Positions 17,021 through 26,166 of a stretch of DNA of 64,000 nucleotides are shown in pieces. A program made the position numbers and the translations under genes. Under the pieces are notes generated by a model. It was not told the origin of the DNA and did not search any database. It was given only the letters and a program-made list of their open reading frames with translations. The stretch's first letter is position 1. The number at the start of each line of letters is the position of its first letter. Origin of the DNA: Hymenobacter telluris (lineage in GTDB: Bacteria; Bacteroidota; Bacteroidia; Cytophagales; Hymenobacteraceae); contig NZ_JAFLQZ010000020.1 in NCBI RefSeq assembly GCF_017313265.1, positions 1 through 64,000 of the forward strand. The letters run 5' to 3'.

Positions 17021-17503
17021 TCAGGAAGTAATAGGAGGGGGAGCAGCGGCCATATGTTGCAGCAATTGGTCGGCCCAATAGGCAGGCAGCTCAATTCTTA
17101 CATCACCTACCTGGAATTTTCCAGGAGAGTATTCTCGTTCGCTCAATTTTGAAACCTGAAAGGTGGTTGGAGCTTCTACCACTTCTATGGCATCATAAGG
17201 AATCCGAACTAGCACCTTAGAGCTTGCCAGATTACGGATAAGAATGTCTTGACTATCAAATCTGATTTTCAACTCGTGGTTTCCACCACCTATCCAGCCT
17301 GACACCGACTCAACAGCATGTATGTTCTCCATACTACCATATTCTTCATATAGATGCTTCCAGCCCGGTTGAAGGGGATTTGGTAGACGTATGCTTCCTC
17401 GGCGTAATGCAACTCGGACAGCTAAGAAAAGCAGGTACACTATTCCTGCCTGCACCAGTAAGCCAACTATGGCTAATAATGTACTGCCTACACTTAGAAC
17501 CAT
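17021..17503 (-). CDS. Hypothetical membrane-anchored protein
   Basis: Not recognised. The 160-residue product has one or two N-terminal hydrophobic segments (residues 3-32) and a soluble domain that looks rich in beta structure (ELKIRFDSQDILIRNL, VLVRIPYDAIEVVE), somewhat like PH-type or bacterial photosystem-II-stability folds. It starts five bases after the threonine dehydrogenase stop, so the two are co-transcribed. A longer same-frame reading up to 18010 lies antisense-like inside that gene and is not credible, so the ATG at 17503 is used. Confidence 0.7.
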   Translation of the reverse strand: MVLSVGSTLLAIVGLLVQAGIVYLLFLAVRVALRRGSIRLPNPLQPGWKHLYEEYGSMENIHAVESVSGWIGGGNHELKIRFDSQDILIRNLASSKVLVRIPYDAIEVVEAPTTFQVSKLSEREYSPGKFQVGDVRIELPAYWADQLLQHMAAAPPPITS

Positions 17504-17508
17504 TGCTA

Positions 17509-18492
17509 CTACTGGAATACCACGGCTTCTTTCAGGTGCAGCAGCATGTCGTCGGTCATTGTATCCAGGGTGAACTGCGGCTGCCAGCCCCAATCCTGGC
17601 GGGCTTGGCTGTCGTCGATGCTGGCGGGCCAGGAGTCGGCAATCTGCTGGCGCGAATCGGGCTGGTAGGTGGTCTGGAACTCGGGGTAGTGGCGCTGAAT
17701 GCTGGCGGTAATTTCGGCCGGCGAGAAGCTCATGGCACCCAGGTTGTAGCTGCTGCGCACCGAAATGGTGTCGGCGGGGGCGTGCATCAAATCCAGCGTG
17801 GCCTTCAGGGCGTCGGGCATGTACATCATGGGCAGGTAGGTATCCTCTTGCAGGAAGCACTCGTAGGGCTGGCCGGCCACGGCTTTGTGGTAGATGTCCA
17901 CAGCGTAGTCGGTGGTGCCGCCGCCGGGCAGGCTCTTGTAGCCGATGAGGCCAGGGTAGCGTAGGCTGCGCACATCCAGGCCGTGCTTGCGGAAGTACCA
18001 CTCGCACCACTGCTCCCCGGCCAGCTTGCTGATGCCGTACACCGTGTTGGGGTTCATGATGGTGAGCTGGGGCGTGTTTTGGCGCGGGGTATCGGGCCCG
18101 AATACGGCAATGCTGCTGGGCCAGTACACCTGCTGCACGCCCAAATCCACGGCGGCATCCAGCACGTTGAACAGGCCGTCCATATTCAGCTGCCAGCCAA
18201 ACTTCGGGTTCTTCTCGGCCGTAGCCGACAGCAAAGCCGCCAGATGGTACACCTGTTTAGGTTTGTACTGGCGCATCACGTCTTCCAGCCGAGCCTTGTC
18301 GAGCACGTCCAGCAGCTCGAAGGGGCCCGCCTGCTGCACTTCCACATCTTTGGGGGCCCGCACGTCGGCGGCTACCACGTTGCTGGCACCGTACAGCTGC
18401 CGCAGCTCCTGGGTTAGCTCTAGGCCCAATTGGCCCCCGGCCCCGATAACAAGAACAGTGTCAGAGGTGGCTGCGGTGGGGCTGGTTTCCAT
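17509..18492 (-). CDS. L-threonine 3-dehydrogenase, SDR type
   Basis: NAD-dependent oxidation of threonine to 2-amino-3-ketobutyrate. This is the epimerase-like SDR form known in Bacteroidota, not the zinc-dependent Tdh. The 327-residue protein has the nucleotide-binding motif GAGGQLG (residues 17-23), the catalytic Tyr and Lys in YGISK (Y152, K156), and the signature RYPGLIGYKSLPGGGTTDYA. A UDP-sugar epimerase is the alternative, but the PGGGTTDYAVDIYH stretch favours threonine dehydrogenase. It is the first gene of a two-gene operon. Confidence 0.88.
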   Translation of the reverse strand: METSPTAATSDTVLVIGAGGQLGLELTQELRQLYGASNVVAADVRAPKDVEVQQAGPFELLDVLDKARLEDVMRQYKPKQVYHLAALLSATAEKNPKFGWQLNMDGLFNVLDAAVDLGVQQVYWPSSIAVFGPDTPRQNTPQLTIMNPNTVYGISKLAGEQWCEWYFRKHGLDVRSLRYPGLIGYKSLPGGGTTDYAVDIYHKAVAGQPYECFLQEDTYLPMMYMPDALKATLDLMHAPADTISVRSSYNLGAMSFSPAEITASIQRHYPEFQTTYQPDSRQQIADSWPASIDDSQARQDWGWQPQFTLDTMTDDMLLHLKEAVVFQ

Positions 18493-18621
18493 AGGAACGG
18501 GGGTTGGGTGAAGATGGGGGCCGCAAAGATAACGGGACCAAACGGTTTCGTAGTGGGGTAGGCTGCAACCTCTTCTACGGAAATAGTACCTTCCCTGTGT
18601 CTTGCTATTCTTTCTGCGCTT

Positions 18622-19719
18622 ATGCCTATTTCACTGCTTCGGCACCTTGCAGTGTGCCTGATGTTCTGTCTGTTGCCCCTAGGTTTACCGGCGCAGGTTG
18701 CTTCTCCTAAACCGGCAGTGGTGTACCGCAACCTGGTGATGGAAGGCGGCGGCATCCGGGGTATTGCCTACGGCGGGGCGCTGGCCGAGCTGGAAAAGCA
18801 GGGGGTGCTGGCGGGCATCCGGCGGGTGGGGGGCACGTCGGCGGGGGCCATTCAGGCAGCCCTGCTGGCGGTGGGCTACTCGCCGCAGGAGATTATCGAC
18901 GTGGTGAACCACACGCCCGTGCAGCGCCTTAACGATGGCCGCCTGATTTTCTTTGGGGGCAGTACCCGGCTGGTGAAGCAGTACGGCTGGTACCGCGGCG
19001 ACCAGTTCACGAAGTACCTCGGCGAGCTGGTGCAGCGCAAAACCCAGAACCCCAACCTCACGCTCGGCCAGCTGCACGCCCTAACTGAAACCCAGCCCAC
19101 CCGCTACCGCGACCTGTACACCACCGGCACCAACCTCACCACCCAGCGCGTGCAGGTGTTCAGCTACGAAACCCACCCCGACATGCGCGTGGCCGACGCC
19201 GTGCGCATCAGCATGAGTATTCCGCTGTATTTCCGGGCCGTGCTGCTCGATAGGCAGGGCCACGTAGTGCGCCAACCCGCCAAAGGCCAGGAAGTGGAGG
19301 TGCTGGTAGATGGCGGCCTACTGGCCAATTACCCCATCAACCTGTTCGATGATGTCCGCTACCTGAGTGCAACAGCCGCTGGTATGCGGCCAGCGGCTGG
19401 CCCCGTACTCAACCCCGAAACCCTGGGCTTGCGCCTGGATAGGGCCGAGCAGATTGCCTACGACACCCAGCCCGGCGGCCGGCGGCAGCTGGCACCCTAC
19501 CAGATTCAGGATTTTGGCTCCTACATGGGCGCGCTCTACACCGTGGCCATCGAAACCCTGAACGCCCCGCACCCCGAAGATTGGGCCCGCACGGTGAGCA
19601 TCAGCACACTGGGCTTCAATCCTAAAATTAAGCGCGTTTCCGATGCCCAAAAGCAGCAGCTCATGGACAGCGGCCGGAGCGGCGTGCAGGCGTTCTTCGC
19701 GGCGGCCCGCCGAAAGTAA
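18622..19719 (+). CDS. Patatin-like phospholipase, secreted
   Basis: A 365-residue lipid acyl hydrolase with a signal peptide ending near LPAQ. It carries the oxyanion loop GGGIRG (42-47), the nucleophile elbow GTSAG with S73, and the catalytic aspartate in DGG (D230), so the Ser-Asp dyad is complete. The mature protein is likely periplasmic or outer-membrane associated. The downstream part has no barrel resembling PlpD-type autotransporters. It stands alone, divergent from threonine dehydrogenase with a 129-base intergenic region. Confidence 0.9.
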   Translation: MPISLLRHLAVCLMFCLLPLGLPAQVASPKPAVVYRNLVMEGGGIRGIAYGGALAELEKQGVLAGIRRVGGTSAGAIQAALLAVGYSPQEIIDVVNHTPVQRLNDGRLIFFGGSTRLVKQYGWYRGDQFTKYLGELVQRKTQNPNLTLGQLHALTETQPTRYRDLYTTGTNLTTQRVQVFSYETHPDMRVADAVRISMSIPLYFRAVLLDRQGHVVRQPAKGQEVEVLVDGGLLANYPINLFDDVRYLSATAAGMRPAAGPVLNPETLGLRLDRAEQIAYDTQPGGRRQLAPYQIQDFGSYMGALYTVAIETLNAPHPEDWARTVSISTLGFNPKIKRVSDAQKQQLMDSGRSGVQAFFAAARRK

Positions 19720-19920
19720 CAGGGTTGTAGTGACAAGGTTGCGTCGGTTGCGTGGCTGTGTTCTGTTAGTGGCAGTTGGGCAGTACGGCAGTAGAGGGCG
19801 TGCTGGTAAAATCAGATGCAGGCGCTAGCTGAACAGGAATAGGTTATAATTATATATTTTCTATGTTTGAGGCAAGTTATATCTTAGCAAAGCTTACGGG
19901 CTTACTGCTTCGAACAACGC

Positions 19921-20871
19921 ATGGACATCAACTACATCATATTGGCGCACAAAAATCCTGCGCAGGTAGAGCGGCTGGTACATACCTTGAGTACGGAAGG
20001 CACTACCTTCTACATTCACATAGATAAGAACACCGAGCAGGAACCCTTCGAAAGGCGGTTGCAGGCTGTTAAGAATTGCCGGTTTATAGAAACCCGGGAA
20101 AAAGGCACCTGGGGCGACGTTGGGATTGTGCAAGCTACCATTCACGCGTTGCGGCAAATTGTAGCAGACCAGCGCAGTGGCTATTGCGTTCTGCTGAGCG
20201 GTCAGGACTACCCTCTGAAATCCAACCAGCACATAGCGCAGTACCTGACCCAGAACCAAGGTGCCAGCTTTATGGATGCCTCTGCCTTGCCCAATCTGCA
20301 CTGGGACCATGGCGGCTTGGATAGGATAGAACACTACAAGTTCAATCTTTCGGAAGGCCGGCAGGATTACGTAGTGGTGCCTCCTGTTTTATCGAAGGAT
20401 TTCTCGCGCAACTGGATTTATCATGTTTACAACATTAAAAAGCTCCTGCAACGTAGGATCAACATTAAAGTACTGCTGAAGAAAAGGAGTTTCCCCCACT
20501 ACATCCGGCCAGTTGGAGGCAGTCAGTGGTGGGCAATTCCGGTGGAAACGGCAGCACAGGTTTTGACTTTTCTGGAACAGCATACCGACTATTTGCTCTA
20601 TCATCGGTACACACTCTTGCCAGACGAAATTGCGCTGCAAAGCATCATCCGGCAGTTGCTTCATGCAGACGGTAACGAACTGGTGCAGCCTACTGTGACG
20701 TACATCAACTGGGAAAGGCCCGGCGTGACGCTGCCCGTTACTTTCGATAGGAACGACCTCAAGGAACTGCTGAACCAGCCGGAGGACAAGCTATTTGCCC
20801 GAAAGTTTGACGCCGAAACGGACGCTACCATTCTGGATCTGCTGGATAGAAGAATAGTAACAACTGCCTGA
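19921..20871 (+). CDS. GT14-type beta-1,6-N-acetylglucosaminyltransferase
   Basis: A 316-residue cytoplasmic glycosyltransferase resembling the core-2/I-branching family (GT14). Family segments are IILAHKNPAQVERLV at the N-terminus, TWGDVGIVQATIHAL, VLLSGQDYPLK and GGSQWWAIP. Bacterial members act on surface polysaccharides, but the substrate here is unknown. It lies alone. The upstream region 19720-19920 becomes AT-rich near 19845-19890 and probably holds its promoter. It converges on the molybdenum hydroxylase operon with only 24 bases between the stops. Confidence 0.85.
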   Translation: MDINYIILAHKNPAQVERLVHTLSTEGTTFYIHIDKNTEQEPFERRLQAVKNCRFIETREKGTWGDVGIVQATIHALRQIVADQRSGYCVLLSGQDYPLKSNQHIAQYLTQNQGASFMDASALPNLHWDHGGLDRIEHYKFNLSEGRQDYVVVPPVLSKDFSRNWIYHVYNIKKLLQRRINIKVLLKKRSFPHYIRPVGGSQWWAIPVETAAQVLTFLEQHTDYLLYHRYTLLPDEIALQSIIRQLLHADGNELVQPTVTYINWERPGVTLPVTFDRNDLKELLNQPEDKLFARKFDAETDATILDLLDRRIVTTA

Positions 20872-20895
20872 CGTATAACCCTACCAGCCTTGCAA

Positions 20896-23148
20896 TTAGG
20901 TTGGTAGCACTTTGTCGGGGGTGAGGGGCAAGGAGCGGAAACGCCGGCCAGTGGCGTGATACACCGCATTGGTAATGGCCGCCGGCGTACCCACGCAGCC
21001 TATTTCGCCGATGCCACGCGCACCCAGTTCACTGATGTGCGGGTCGGGGATGTTGAGCCACTCCACCTGAATATTGGGGGTGTCGGCCATGCTGGGCACG
21101 TGGTAGTCGGCGAGGTTGCGCACCACGGCGCGGCCGTTCTGCTGGTCGTAGTGGGTTTCCTCCATCAGGGTAGCACCCAGGCCCATAGACACGCCCCCGA
21201 TGATTTGCGAGTGCGCCGTTTTGGGGTTCATCAGCCGGCCCACGTCGTACACCGCGCATAGTTGGGCCAGTCGGATGGTGCCAGTCAGCTCATCTACGCG
21301 CACCTTCACAAACACCGCCCCGAACGAGTAAAACGAATATTTTTCTCGCTCGTCGCCGGGCTTGGCTTCGCCACTGGCTTCCAGCGAAGGCAATTTGGCG
21401 CGGCGCAGAATCGTGCCGTACTCTTCGCCCTGCGTAGGAGCTGCTTTGCGGACCAGCCGCCCGTCGCGGGCCTCCAGCGCATCCTCCGTGGCCCCATACA
21501 GCGGCGACTGCGCATCCCGAATGGCGAGGCGCTTGAGGGCGCCCAGCACGTTGCGGCAAGCGGCCAGGGCGGCCGGCCCGATGGTGGCAGTAGTGGCCGA
21601 GCCGCCGCTGGTGGGCGCGTTTGGTAAGGCCGAGTCGCCCAGCTCGAAGCGCACCCGCTCCACCGGTAGGGCCAACCCGTCGGCACTGATTTGGCGGAAG
21701 ATGGTGTAGGCGCCGTTGCCCAGCTCGTGGGTGGCACTCTGCACCAAGGCGCGGCCGTCGGCAAACAGGGTGGCTTTGGCTTCGGCGGGGCGGCGGGCGG
21801 CGGGGTACATAGTAGTAGCCATGCCATAGCCAATGAGGGTGTTGCCCTCGCGCATGGAGCGCGGCTTGGGGTTGCGCTTGCTCCAGCCAATTAGCTCCTG
21901 GCCGCGGGCGTAGCACTCGCGCAGGTGCTTGCTGCTCCAGGGCTTACCGGTTTCCGGGTTTGTCTCGGCGTAGTTGCGCAGGCGCAGCTCTACGGGGTCC
22001 AGGTTCAGCTCAGCGGCCAGCTCGTCCATGGCGCATTCCAGGGCCCAGCCGCCCACGGTTTCGCCGGGGCCACGCATGGGGCAGGGCGAGGGCAAGTGCA
22101 AGTGGCTGAGCTGGTGCGCGAAGCCAAGGTTGGGCACCGCATACATCATCCGCGAAACCCGGGCACAGGGCTCGGTGTAACCACTCGACTGCGAAGAATG
22201 CGTTTGCGTGTCGTGTTGCAAAGCCGTGAGCTTTCCGTCGCGGGTGGCCCCCAGGCTGAGGGTCTGGCGGGTGGCAGCGCGCTGGCCGGCCACGGCAAAC
22301 ATATCCTGCCGCCGCCACTCGATTTTCACGGGGCGTTTGGCTACCCGTGCTGCCATAGCCGTGAGCAGGGGTGGGGCAAACAACCAGCCTTTCGAGCCAA
22401 ATGCTCCCCCAATAAACGGGCAGATAACGTGCACGTTCTCCTTGGGCACGCTCAACGAATTCGACACCACTTCCTGCATGTTCTCCACGCCGCGGGTGGT
22501 GTCGTAAAGGGTCAGAAACTCGCTTCCGTTGCGCGTTTCCCAGCGGGCAATGCTGGCTAGCTGCTCGATGGGGTTGTGGTGGGTAATGGCCGACTCGTAG
22601 ACTTGCTCTAGCTTCACGGGGGCCGCGGCCAGGGCTACTTTAGGGTCGCCTACGGTTACTTGTAGCTTCTCTTCCTTGTTGCCGGTGAAGGTTTCGGGGA
22701 GTGTGCGGCGGCTGGAAGCGGTTATATTCAGTTCGGGGGGGCGTTGCTCGTAGGTAACGCGCACTAAGCTGGCGGCGTGGCGGGCTCGTTCCAAGGTGTC
22801 GGCTACCACTACGGCCAGGGGCTGCCCGGCGTATTCCACGTTGGCATCCTGCAAGGGTTGGCGGGTTTCCGTTATGCCGCCTTCCCCCCGAAACAGGGAG
22901 CCGTTCACTTTTTCGGGGAAAGGTTGGAGACGCGGGGCGTTTTCGTGGGTGAGTACAGTTAGCACGCCCGGTGCGCGCAAGGCCGCCGTGCTATCAATAG
23001 CGCGCACGGTACCGTGGGCTACGGTGCTAGTCACGATGGCGCCGTAGGTGAGCCCTGGCACGTCCCACTCGGCACTGTAGCGCGCCGCGCCGGTTACTTT
23101 CAAGCGACCATCTACTCGGTCGAGGGGGGTTCCGGTTGCTTCTACCAT
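20896..23148 (-). CDS. Molybdenum hydroxylase large subunit, YagR type
   Basis: The molybdopterin-binding subunit of a three-subunit xanthine dehydrogenase/aldehyde oxidoreductase family enzyme. The 750-residue protein begins with the aldehyde oxidase a/b hammerhead domain (GTPLDRVDGRLKVTGAARYSAEW) and carries the cofactor-loop motif GGAFGSKG. It ends with ARGIGEIGCVGTPA, whose Glu is the expected active-site base. It follows the FAD and Fe-S genes in the order TSR. The substrate is probably an aldehyde, by analogy with E. coli PaoABC. A 115-base intergenic gap with an inverted repeat separates it from the FAD subunit. Confidence 0.92.
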   Translation of the reverse strand: MVEATGTPLDRVDGRLKVTGAARYSAEWDVPGLTYGAIVTSTVAHGTVRAIDSTAALRAPGVLTVLTHENAPRLQPFPEKVNGSLFRGEGGITETRQPLQDANVEYAGQPLAVVVADTLERARHAASLVRVTYEQRPPELNITASSRRTLPETFTGNKEEKLQVTVGDPKVALAAAPVKLEQVYESAITHHNPIEQLASIARWETRNGSEFLTLYDTTRGVENMQEVVSNSLSVPKENVHVICPFIGGAFGSKGWLFAPPLLTAMAARVAKRPVKIEWRRQDMFAVAGQRAATRQTLSLGATRDGKLTALQHDTQTHSSQSSGYTEPCARVSRMMYAVPNLGFAHQLSHLHLPSPCPMRGPGETVGGWALECAMDELAAELNLDPVELRLRNYAETNPETGKPWSSKHLRECYARGQELIGWSKRNPKPRSMREGNTLIGYGMATTMYPAARRPAEAKATLFADGRALVQSATHELGNGAYTIFRQISADGLALPVERVRFELGDSALPNAPTSGGSATTATIGPAALAACRNVLGALKRLAIRDAQSPLYGATEDALEARDGRLVRKAAPTQGEEYGTILRRAKLPSLEASGEAKPGDEREKYSFYSFGAVFVKVRVDELTGTIRLAQLCAVYDVGRLMNPKTAHSQIIGGVSMGLGATLMEETHYDQQNGRAVVRNLADYHVPSMADTPNIQVEWLNIPDPHISELGARGIGEIGCVGTPAAITNAVYHATGRRFRSLPLTPDKVLPT

Positions 23149-23164
23149 TTTTTATAAGCTGTTC

Positions 23165-23257
23165 GCTAGTAGCAGTTGGCTGTTAGCTTTTCGTTCAGGT
23201 CTATTTTCTGGCTGCTTGTGCATAAAAGCCAACAGCCGACAGCCATCAGCTACTAGC
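23165..23257. repeat. Imperfect inverted repeat inside the hydroxylase operon
   Basis: The arms at 23165-23191 and 23224-23257 share GCTAGTAGC with GCTACTAGC and TTGGCTGTT with AACAGCC, with one arm carrying a few extra bases. The spacer is 32 bases. It occupies nearly all of the gap between the FAD subunit and the large subunit. Confidence 0.6.
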
Positions 23258-23263
23258 CACCAA

Positions 23264-24301
23264 TTATTCGCCGCCTACTCCGCCCACGCTGGCGGCGAAG
23301 GCCGTGCCCGCGGGGCCTTGCAAAGGCTGTAAGCCGCTGGTTTCCAGTAGAGCCCGCAGCATGAGGTTGCGGCCCATCGTCAGTTTATAAGCGTTGTGCT
23401 CGAGTGGTTTGGCATCGGCAAAAGCCACTTCAGTAGCGGCCCGAAAGAGCTTCTCGGAGGGCTTTTTGCCGGCCAACAGGGCTTCGGCGGCTGGCACGCG
23501 CCAGGGCTTGTGCGCCACACCACCCAGCGCCACCCGTGCCCGCCTGATTTTCTTGCCATCCATTTCCAGCGCCACCGCGCACGACACCAGGGCAAAGGCA
23601 TAACTCGCCCGCTCGCGCACTTTCAGGTAGTGCGAGCGGCCCGTGAATGACGGTAAATCGATGCTGGTAATTAGCTCACCGGGAACCAGAGTGGTATCCT
23701 GCTGCGGCGTGTCACCGGGCAGGCGGTGCAGGTCGGGGAAGGCAATAGTGCGGGTGCCACCGGGGCCGGTTACCTGCACTTGGGCATCCAGCGCGGCAAG
23801 AGCTACGGCCAGGTCGCTGGGGTGGGTGGCTACGCAGGCAGTGGAAGCCCCGAAGATGGCGTGCACGCGGTTGAGACCTTTGAGCGCCGCGCAGCCGGTG
23901 CCGGGCTCCCGCTTGTTGCAGGGTTGGGCCGGGTCGCGGAAGTAGGGGCAGCGGGTGCGTTGTAAGGGGTTGCCGCCCATGCTGGCCATGTTACGGATCT
24001 GGGTGGAAGCGCCGGCCAACAGTGCCTCACTCACGGCGGGGTAGCGGGCCTGCACCTCGGGGTGAATAGCCGCCGCGGTATTCGATACGCCCGCACCCAG
24101 CCGCAGCCCGCCTTCGAAGGCACTGATGGTTTTCAGCGGCAGCGGCGACACATCTACCAGTAAGCTAGGGCGCAGCACGTCTTCCTTCATCAAATCGAGT
24201 TGGGAAGTGCCGCCGGCCACAAAAGCGGCGCCCGAAACCTTGGCTACGGCCGCAACAGCCTGCTCAGGGGTGGTAGCACGTTGGTATTGGAAAGGGTACA
24301 T
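23264..24301 (-). CDS. Molybdenum hydroxylase FAD subunit, YagS type
   Basis: FAD-binding middle subunit passing electrons from the molybdenum site via Fe-S clusters to an acceptor. The 345-residue protein has the FAD loops FVAGGTSQLDLMK and ASTQIRNMASMGGNPLQRTRCPYFRD. The latter is followed by a cysteine-containing segment (PCNKREPGTGC) typical of the PaoB group, which binds an extra 4Fe-4S cluster. The C-terminal CO dehydrogenase flavoprotein domain is complete. It begins nine bases after the Fe-S gene. Confidence 0.92.
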   Translation of the reverse strand: MYPFQYQRATTPEQAVAAVAKVSGAAFVAGGTSQLDLMKEDVLRPSLLVDVSPLPLKTISAFEGGLRLGAGVSNTAAAIHPEVQARYPAVSEALLAGASTQIRNMASMGGNPLQRTRCPYFRDPAQPCNKREPGTGCAALKGLNRVHAIFGASTACVATHPSDLAVALAALDAQVQVTGPGGTRTIAFPDLHRLPGDTPQQDTTLVPGELITSIDLPSFTGRSHYLKVRERASYAFALVSCAVALEMDGKKIRRARVALGGVAHKPWRVPAAEALLAGKKPSEKLFRAATEVAFADAKPLEHNAYKLTMGRNLMLRALLETSGLQPLQGPAGTAFAASVGGVGGE

Positions 24302-24310
24302 GGGCGGGCG

Positions 24311-25339
24311 CTAGGCGGTTTGGGTTTCCTGAATGGCGGCAATAATATTGGGGTAGGCCGCGCATCGGCAGAGGTTGCCGCTCATGGCCTCCCGGATTTC
24401 GGCGGCCGAGCGTTTCTGTTTGTCTTGCACCAGCGCGGCGGCGGCCATAATCTGGCCCGGCGTGCAGTAGCCGCACTGGAACGCATCGTGCTTCACAAAC
24501 GCAGCCTGCACCGGGTGGAGGTCGTCGCCCTGGGCCAGCCCTTCGATGGTAGTAATTTGCCGGCCTTCACCCATCACCGCCAGCGTCAGGCACGACAAGG
24601 CACTTTGCCCATCAAGATGCACGGTGCAGGCTCCGCACTGGCCATGGTCGCAGCCTTTTTTGGTGCCGGTCAGGTGGAGGTTTTCGCGCAGGGCATCCAG
24701 CAACGCCACGCGCGGCTCCACTTCCAGGCGGTGCGTTTTGCCGTTGATGGTCAGGGTAATCGGTACGGTATCGGCGGGCGGGGTCGGCAGCATGGGCGGG
24801 TGGTTTTTGGTGGCCGCAACCGGCTCGGCCGCGGTGCTGGCTCCCACCAGCAATAGCAAAGCCGATGCCGCCAGCGTGGCCGTTAGGAAGGTGCGGCGCG
24901 ATACGCCACCGGCAGCTGCCGGGGCCTCACCTGTTACTGACATGGGCGGGCGCAAGGCTTCCAGGGCCGCCAATACCTGGCCGGGGCGTATTTCCTGGCC
25001 TGGAGTTACCGTTGTTTGCCAGCGCAGTACCCCTTGTTCATCAAGCAGCAACAATGCCCGCTGGCCCGTTACTCCGAGCTGCGTGGCTGCTTCACTGTGC
25101 CAGTCGAGGGAGTGCCACGTGGTAGTGCGGGCTTCGAGGGAAGAAATGCCGGCATCAAATTCTTGCAGCAGGCGCGTGAAAATTTCGCTCTGGTACACCT
25201 GGGCCGGGTTCCAGTCAATGGAAGCAAAAGCCAGCACAACCGGCTGGCCGCGCAACTCATGCAGGCGCGTGCCATCGGGTAGTTCACAGTTGGGCACAGT
25301 TGCTCCCGTGGGGAGCAGCGGCTGTAATTCATCGGGCAT
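24311..25339 (-). CDS. 2Fe-2S subunit with redoxin-like N-terminal extension
   Basis: A 342-residue protein. Residues 1-128 resemble the AhpC/TSA-redoxin fold (GQPVVLAFASIDWNPAQVYQSEI), but the peroxidatic cysteine position is replaced, so it is probably not an active peroxidase. A twin-arginine motif SRRTFL at 147-152 and a hydrophobic stretch follow. Next come a plant-type 2Fe-2S domain (C230, C235, C238, C250) and the helical 2Fe-2S domain (C289, C292, C324, C326). All eight ligands are present. An in-frame ATG at 24943 (M133) would give a normal YagT with an N-terminal Tat signal, so one or two products are possible. The codon at 25351 is TTG, so the ATG at 25339 is used. Confidence 0.88.
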   Translation of the reverse strand: MPDELQPLLPTGATVPNCELPDGTRLHELRGQPVVLAFASIDWNPAQVYQSEIFTRLLQEFDAGISSLEARTTTWHSLDWHSEAATQLGVTGQRALLLLDEQGVLRWQTTVTPGQEIRPGQVLAALEALRPPMSVTGEAPAAAGGVSRRTFLTATLAASALLLLVGASTAAEPVAATKNHPPMLPTPPADTVPITLTINGKTHRLEVEPRVALLDALRENLHLTGTKKGCDHGQCGACTVHLDGQSALSCLTLAVMGEGRQITTIEGLAQGDDLHPVQAAFVKHDAFQCGYCTPGQIMAAAALVQDKQKRSAAEIREAMSGNLCRCAAYPNIIAAIQETQTA

Positions 25340-25548
25340 AACAGGAGGCAAAAGCAGGTGCTACCTAGTCATACGGGAACTGTTGGGCAATGTGTCGTGC
25401 CCGCCGCAAGAGTAGCAGATTTAGGGTATTTTAAGGCTAAACGGGCGCATCAGCAGCGCCTAAGGCAGGGTGAGCTGCCTGGTGCTTTAGGCCGGATAGT
25501 CAGCTTTTGCCTACGAACTGACGCCAAGTAGTGGCCGCCGTAAACCAG

Positions 25549-25583
25549 CAAGGCCCAGCCGGAAATGCTCCGGCCGGGCCTTG
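25549..25583. terminator. Hairpin after the GNAT gene
   Basis: A 14-bp stem with one mismatch (25549-25562 with 25570-25583), core AAGGCCC/GGGCCTT, lies about 95 bases past the GNAT gene stop. T-run support is weak. The rest of 25340-25677 shows no gene; it should contain the promoter of the hydroxylase operon near 25350-25450. Confidence 0.6.
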
Positions 25584-25677
25584 TTGTCGGTTGGCTGAAA
25601 TTTATCTGCTACACAAGCCCAGCAGGTGCTGTACGCGCCCCGGCCTGTTTCGGCACAAAGCCGCACAAGCCAGGTAC

Positions 25678-26109
25678 TTATTGCAAATCATTGAGGGGAT
25701 GATAATAATGAAAAGCCAGTGGCCGAAACCCCTTGCGCAGATACAGCCGCTGGGCCACTGCCTGAGAAAACCCCGAGGCAAGGGCCACGCCTTCCAGCCG
25801 GAGCGTCCGGGCTAGTTCGGTGGCGTAGTCGAGCAGGTGGCTGGCGTAGCCGTTGTTCTGTGCCGCTGGCAGCGTTGCCAGGTCGTCGATATAGAGGGTG
25901 CTGGCGTTCAGTTGCTCGAGGTAGCGGAAGCCCATGGTGGCTACCACTACGCCATCGGACTCGATGTAGGCCAGGTGGTAGCCGCTCTGCTGCATCCGCT
26001 GGATTTGGGCCAGGAAAGTATGGTGTTGTAATTGTGGCCGCAATAGGTGCAGCACGGGCCAGCAGGCCAAAATCTGGGGCGCGTCGGTGGCCAGCAAAAC
26101 AGGCGGCAT
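25678..26109 (-). CDS. GNAT family N-acetyltransferase
   Basis: A 143-residue single-domain acetyltransferase using acetyl-CoA. Motif A is DDLATLPAAQNNGYASHLL, where QNNGYA takes the place of the pyrophosphate-binding Q/RxxGxG/A loop. The C-terminal YLRKGFRPLAFHYY is the usual last strand. The substrate is unknown. It lies 57 bases upstream of the end of the SusD gene, on the same strand but probably separate. Confidence 0.85.
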   Translation of the reverse strand: MPPVLLATDAPQILACWPVLHLLRPQLQHHTFLAQIQRMQQSGYHLAYIESDGVVVATMGFRYLEQLNASTLYIDDLATLPAAQNNGYASHLLDYATELARTLRLEGVALASGFSQAVAQRLYLRKGFRPLAFHYYHPLNDLQ

Positions 26110-26166
26110 AAAGGAAAAAGTAAAACGGCAATTCTGTGCAATGCCTTGCGCTTTGCAGGCAACAAA

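Noticed and set aside
17504-18010. N-terminal extension of the small membrane protein gene to 18010
   Set aside because: The extension is read in another frame inside the threonine dehydrogenase gene and is Arg/Pro-rich. The ATG at 17503 gives a sensible protein.
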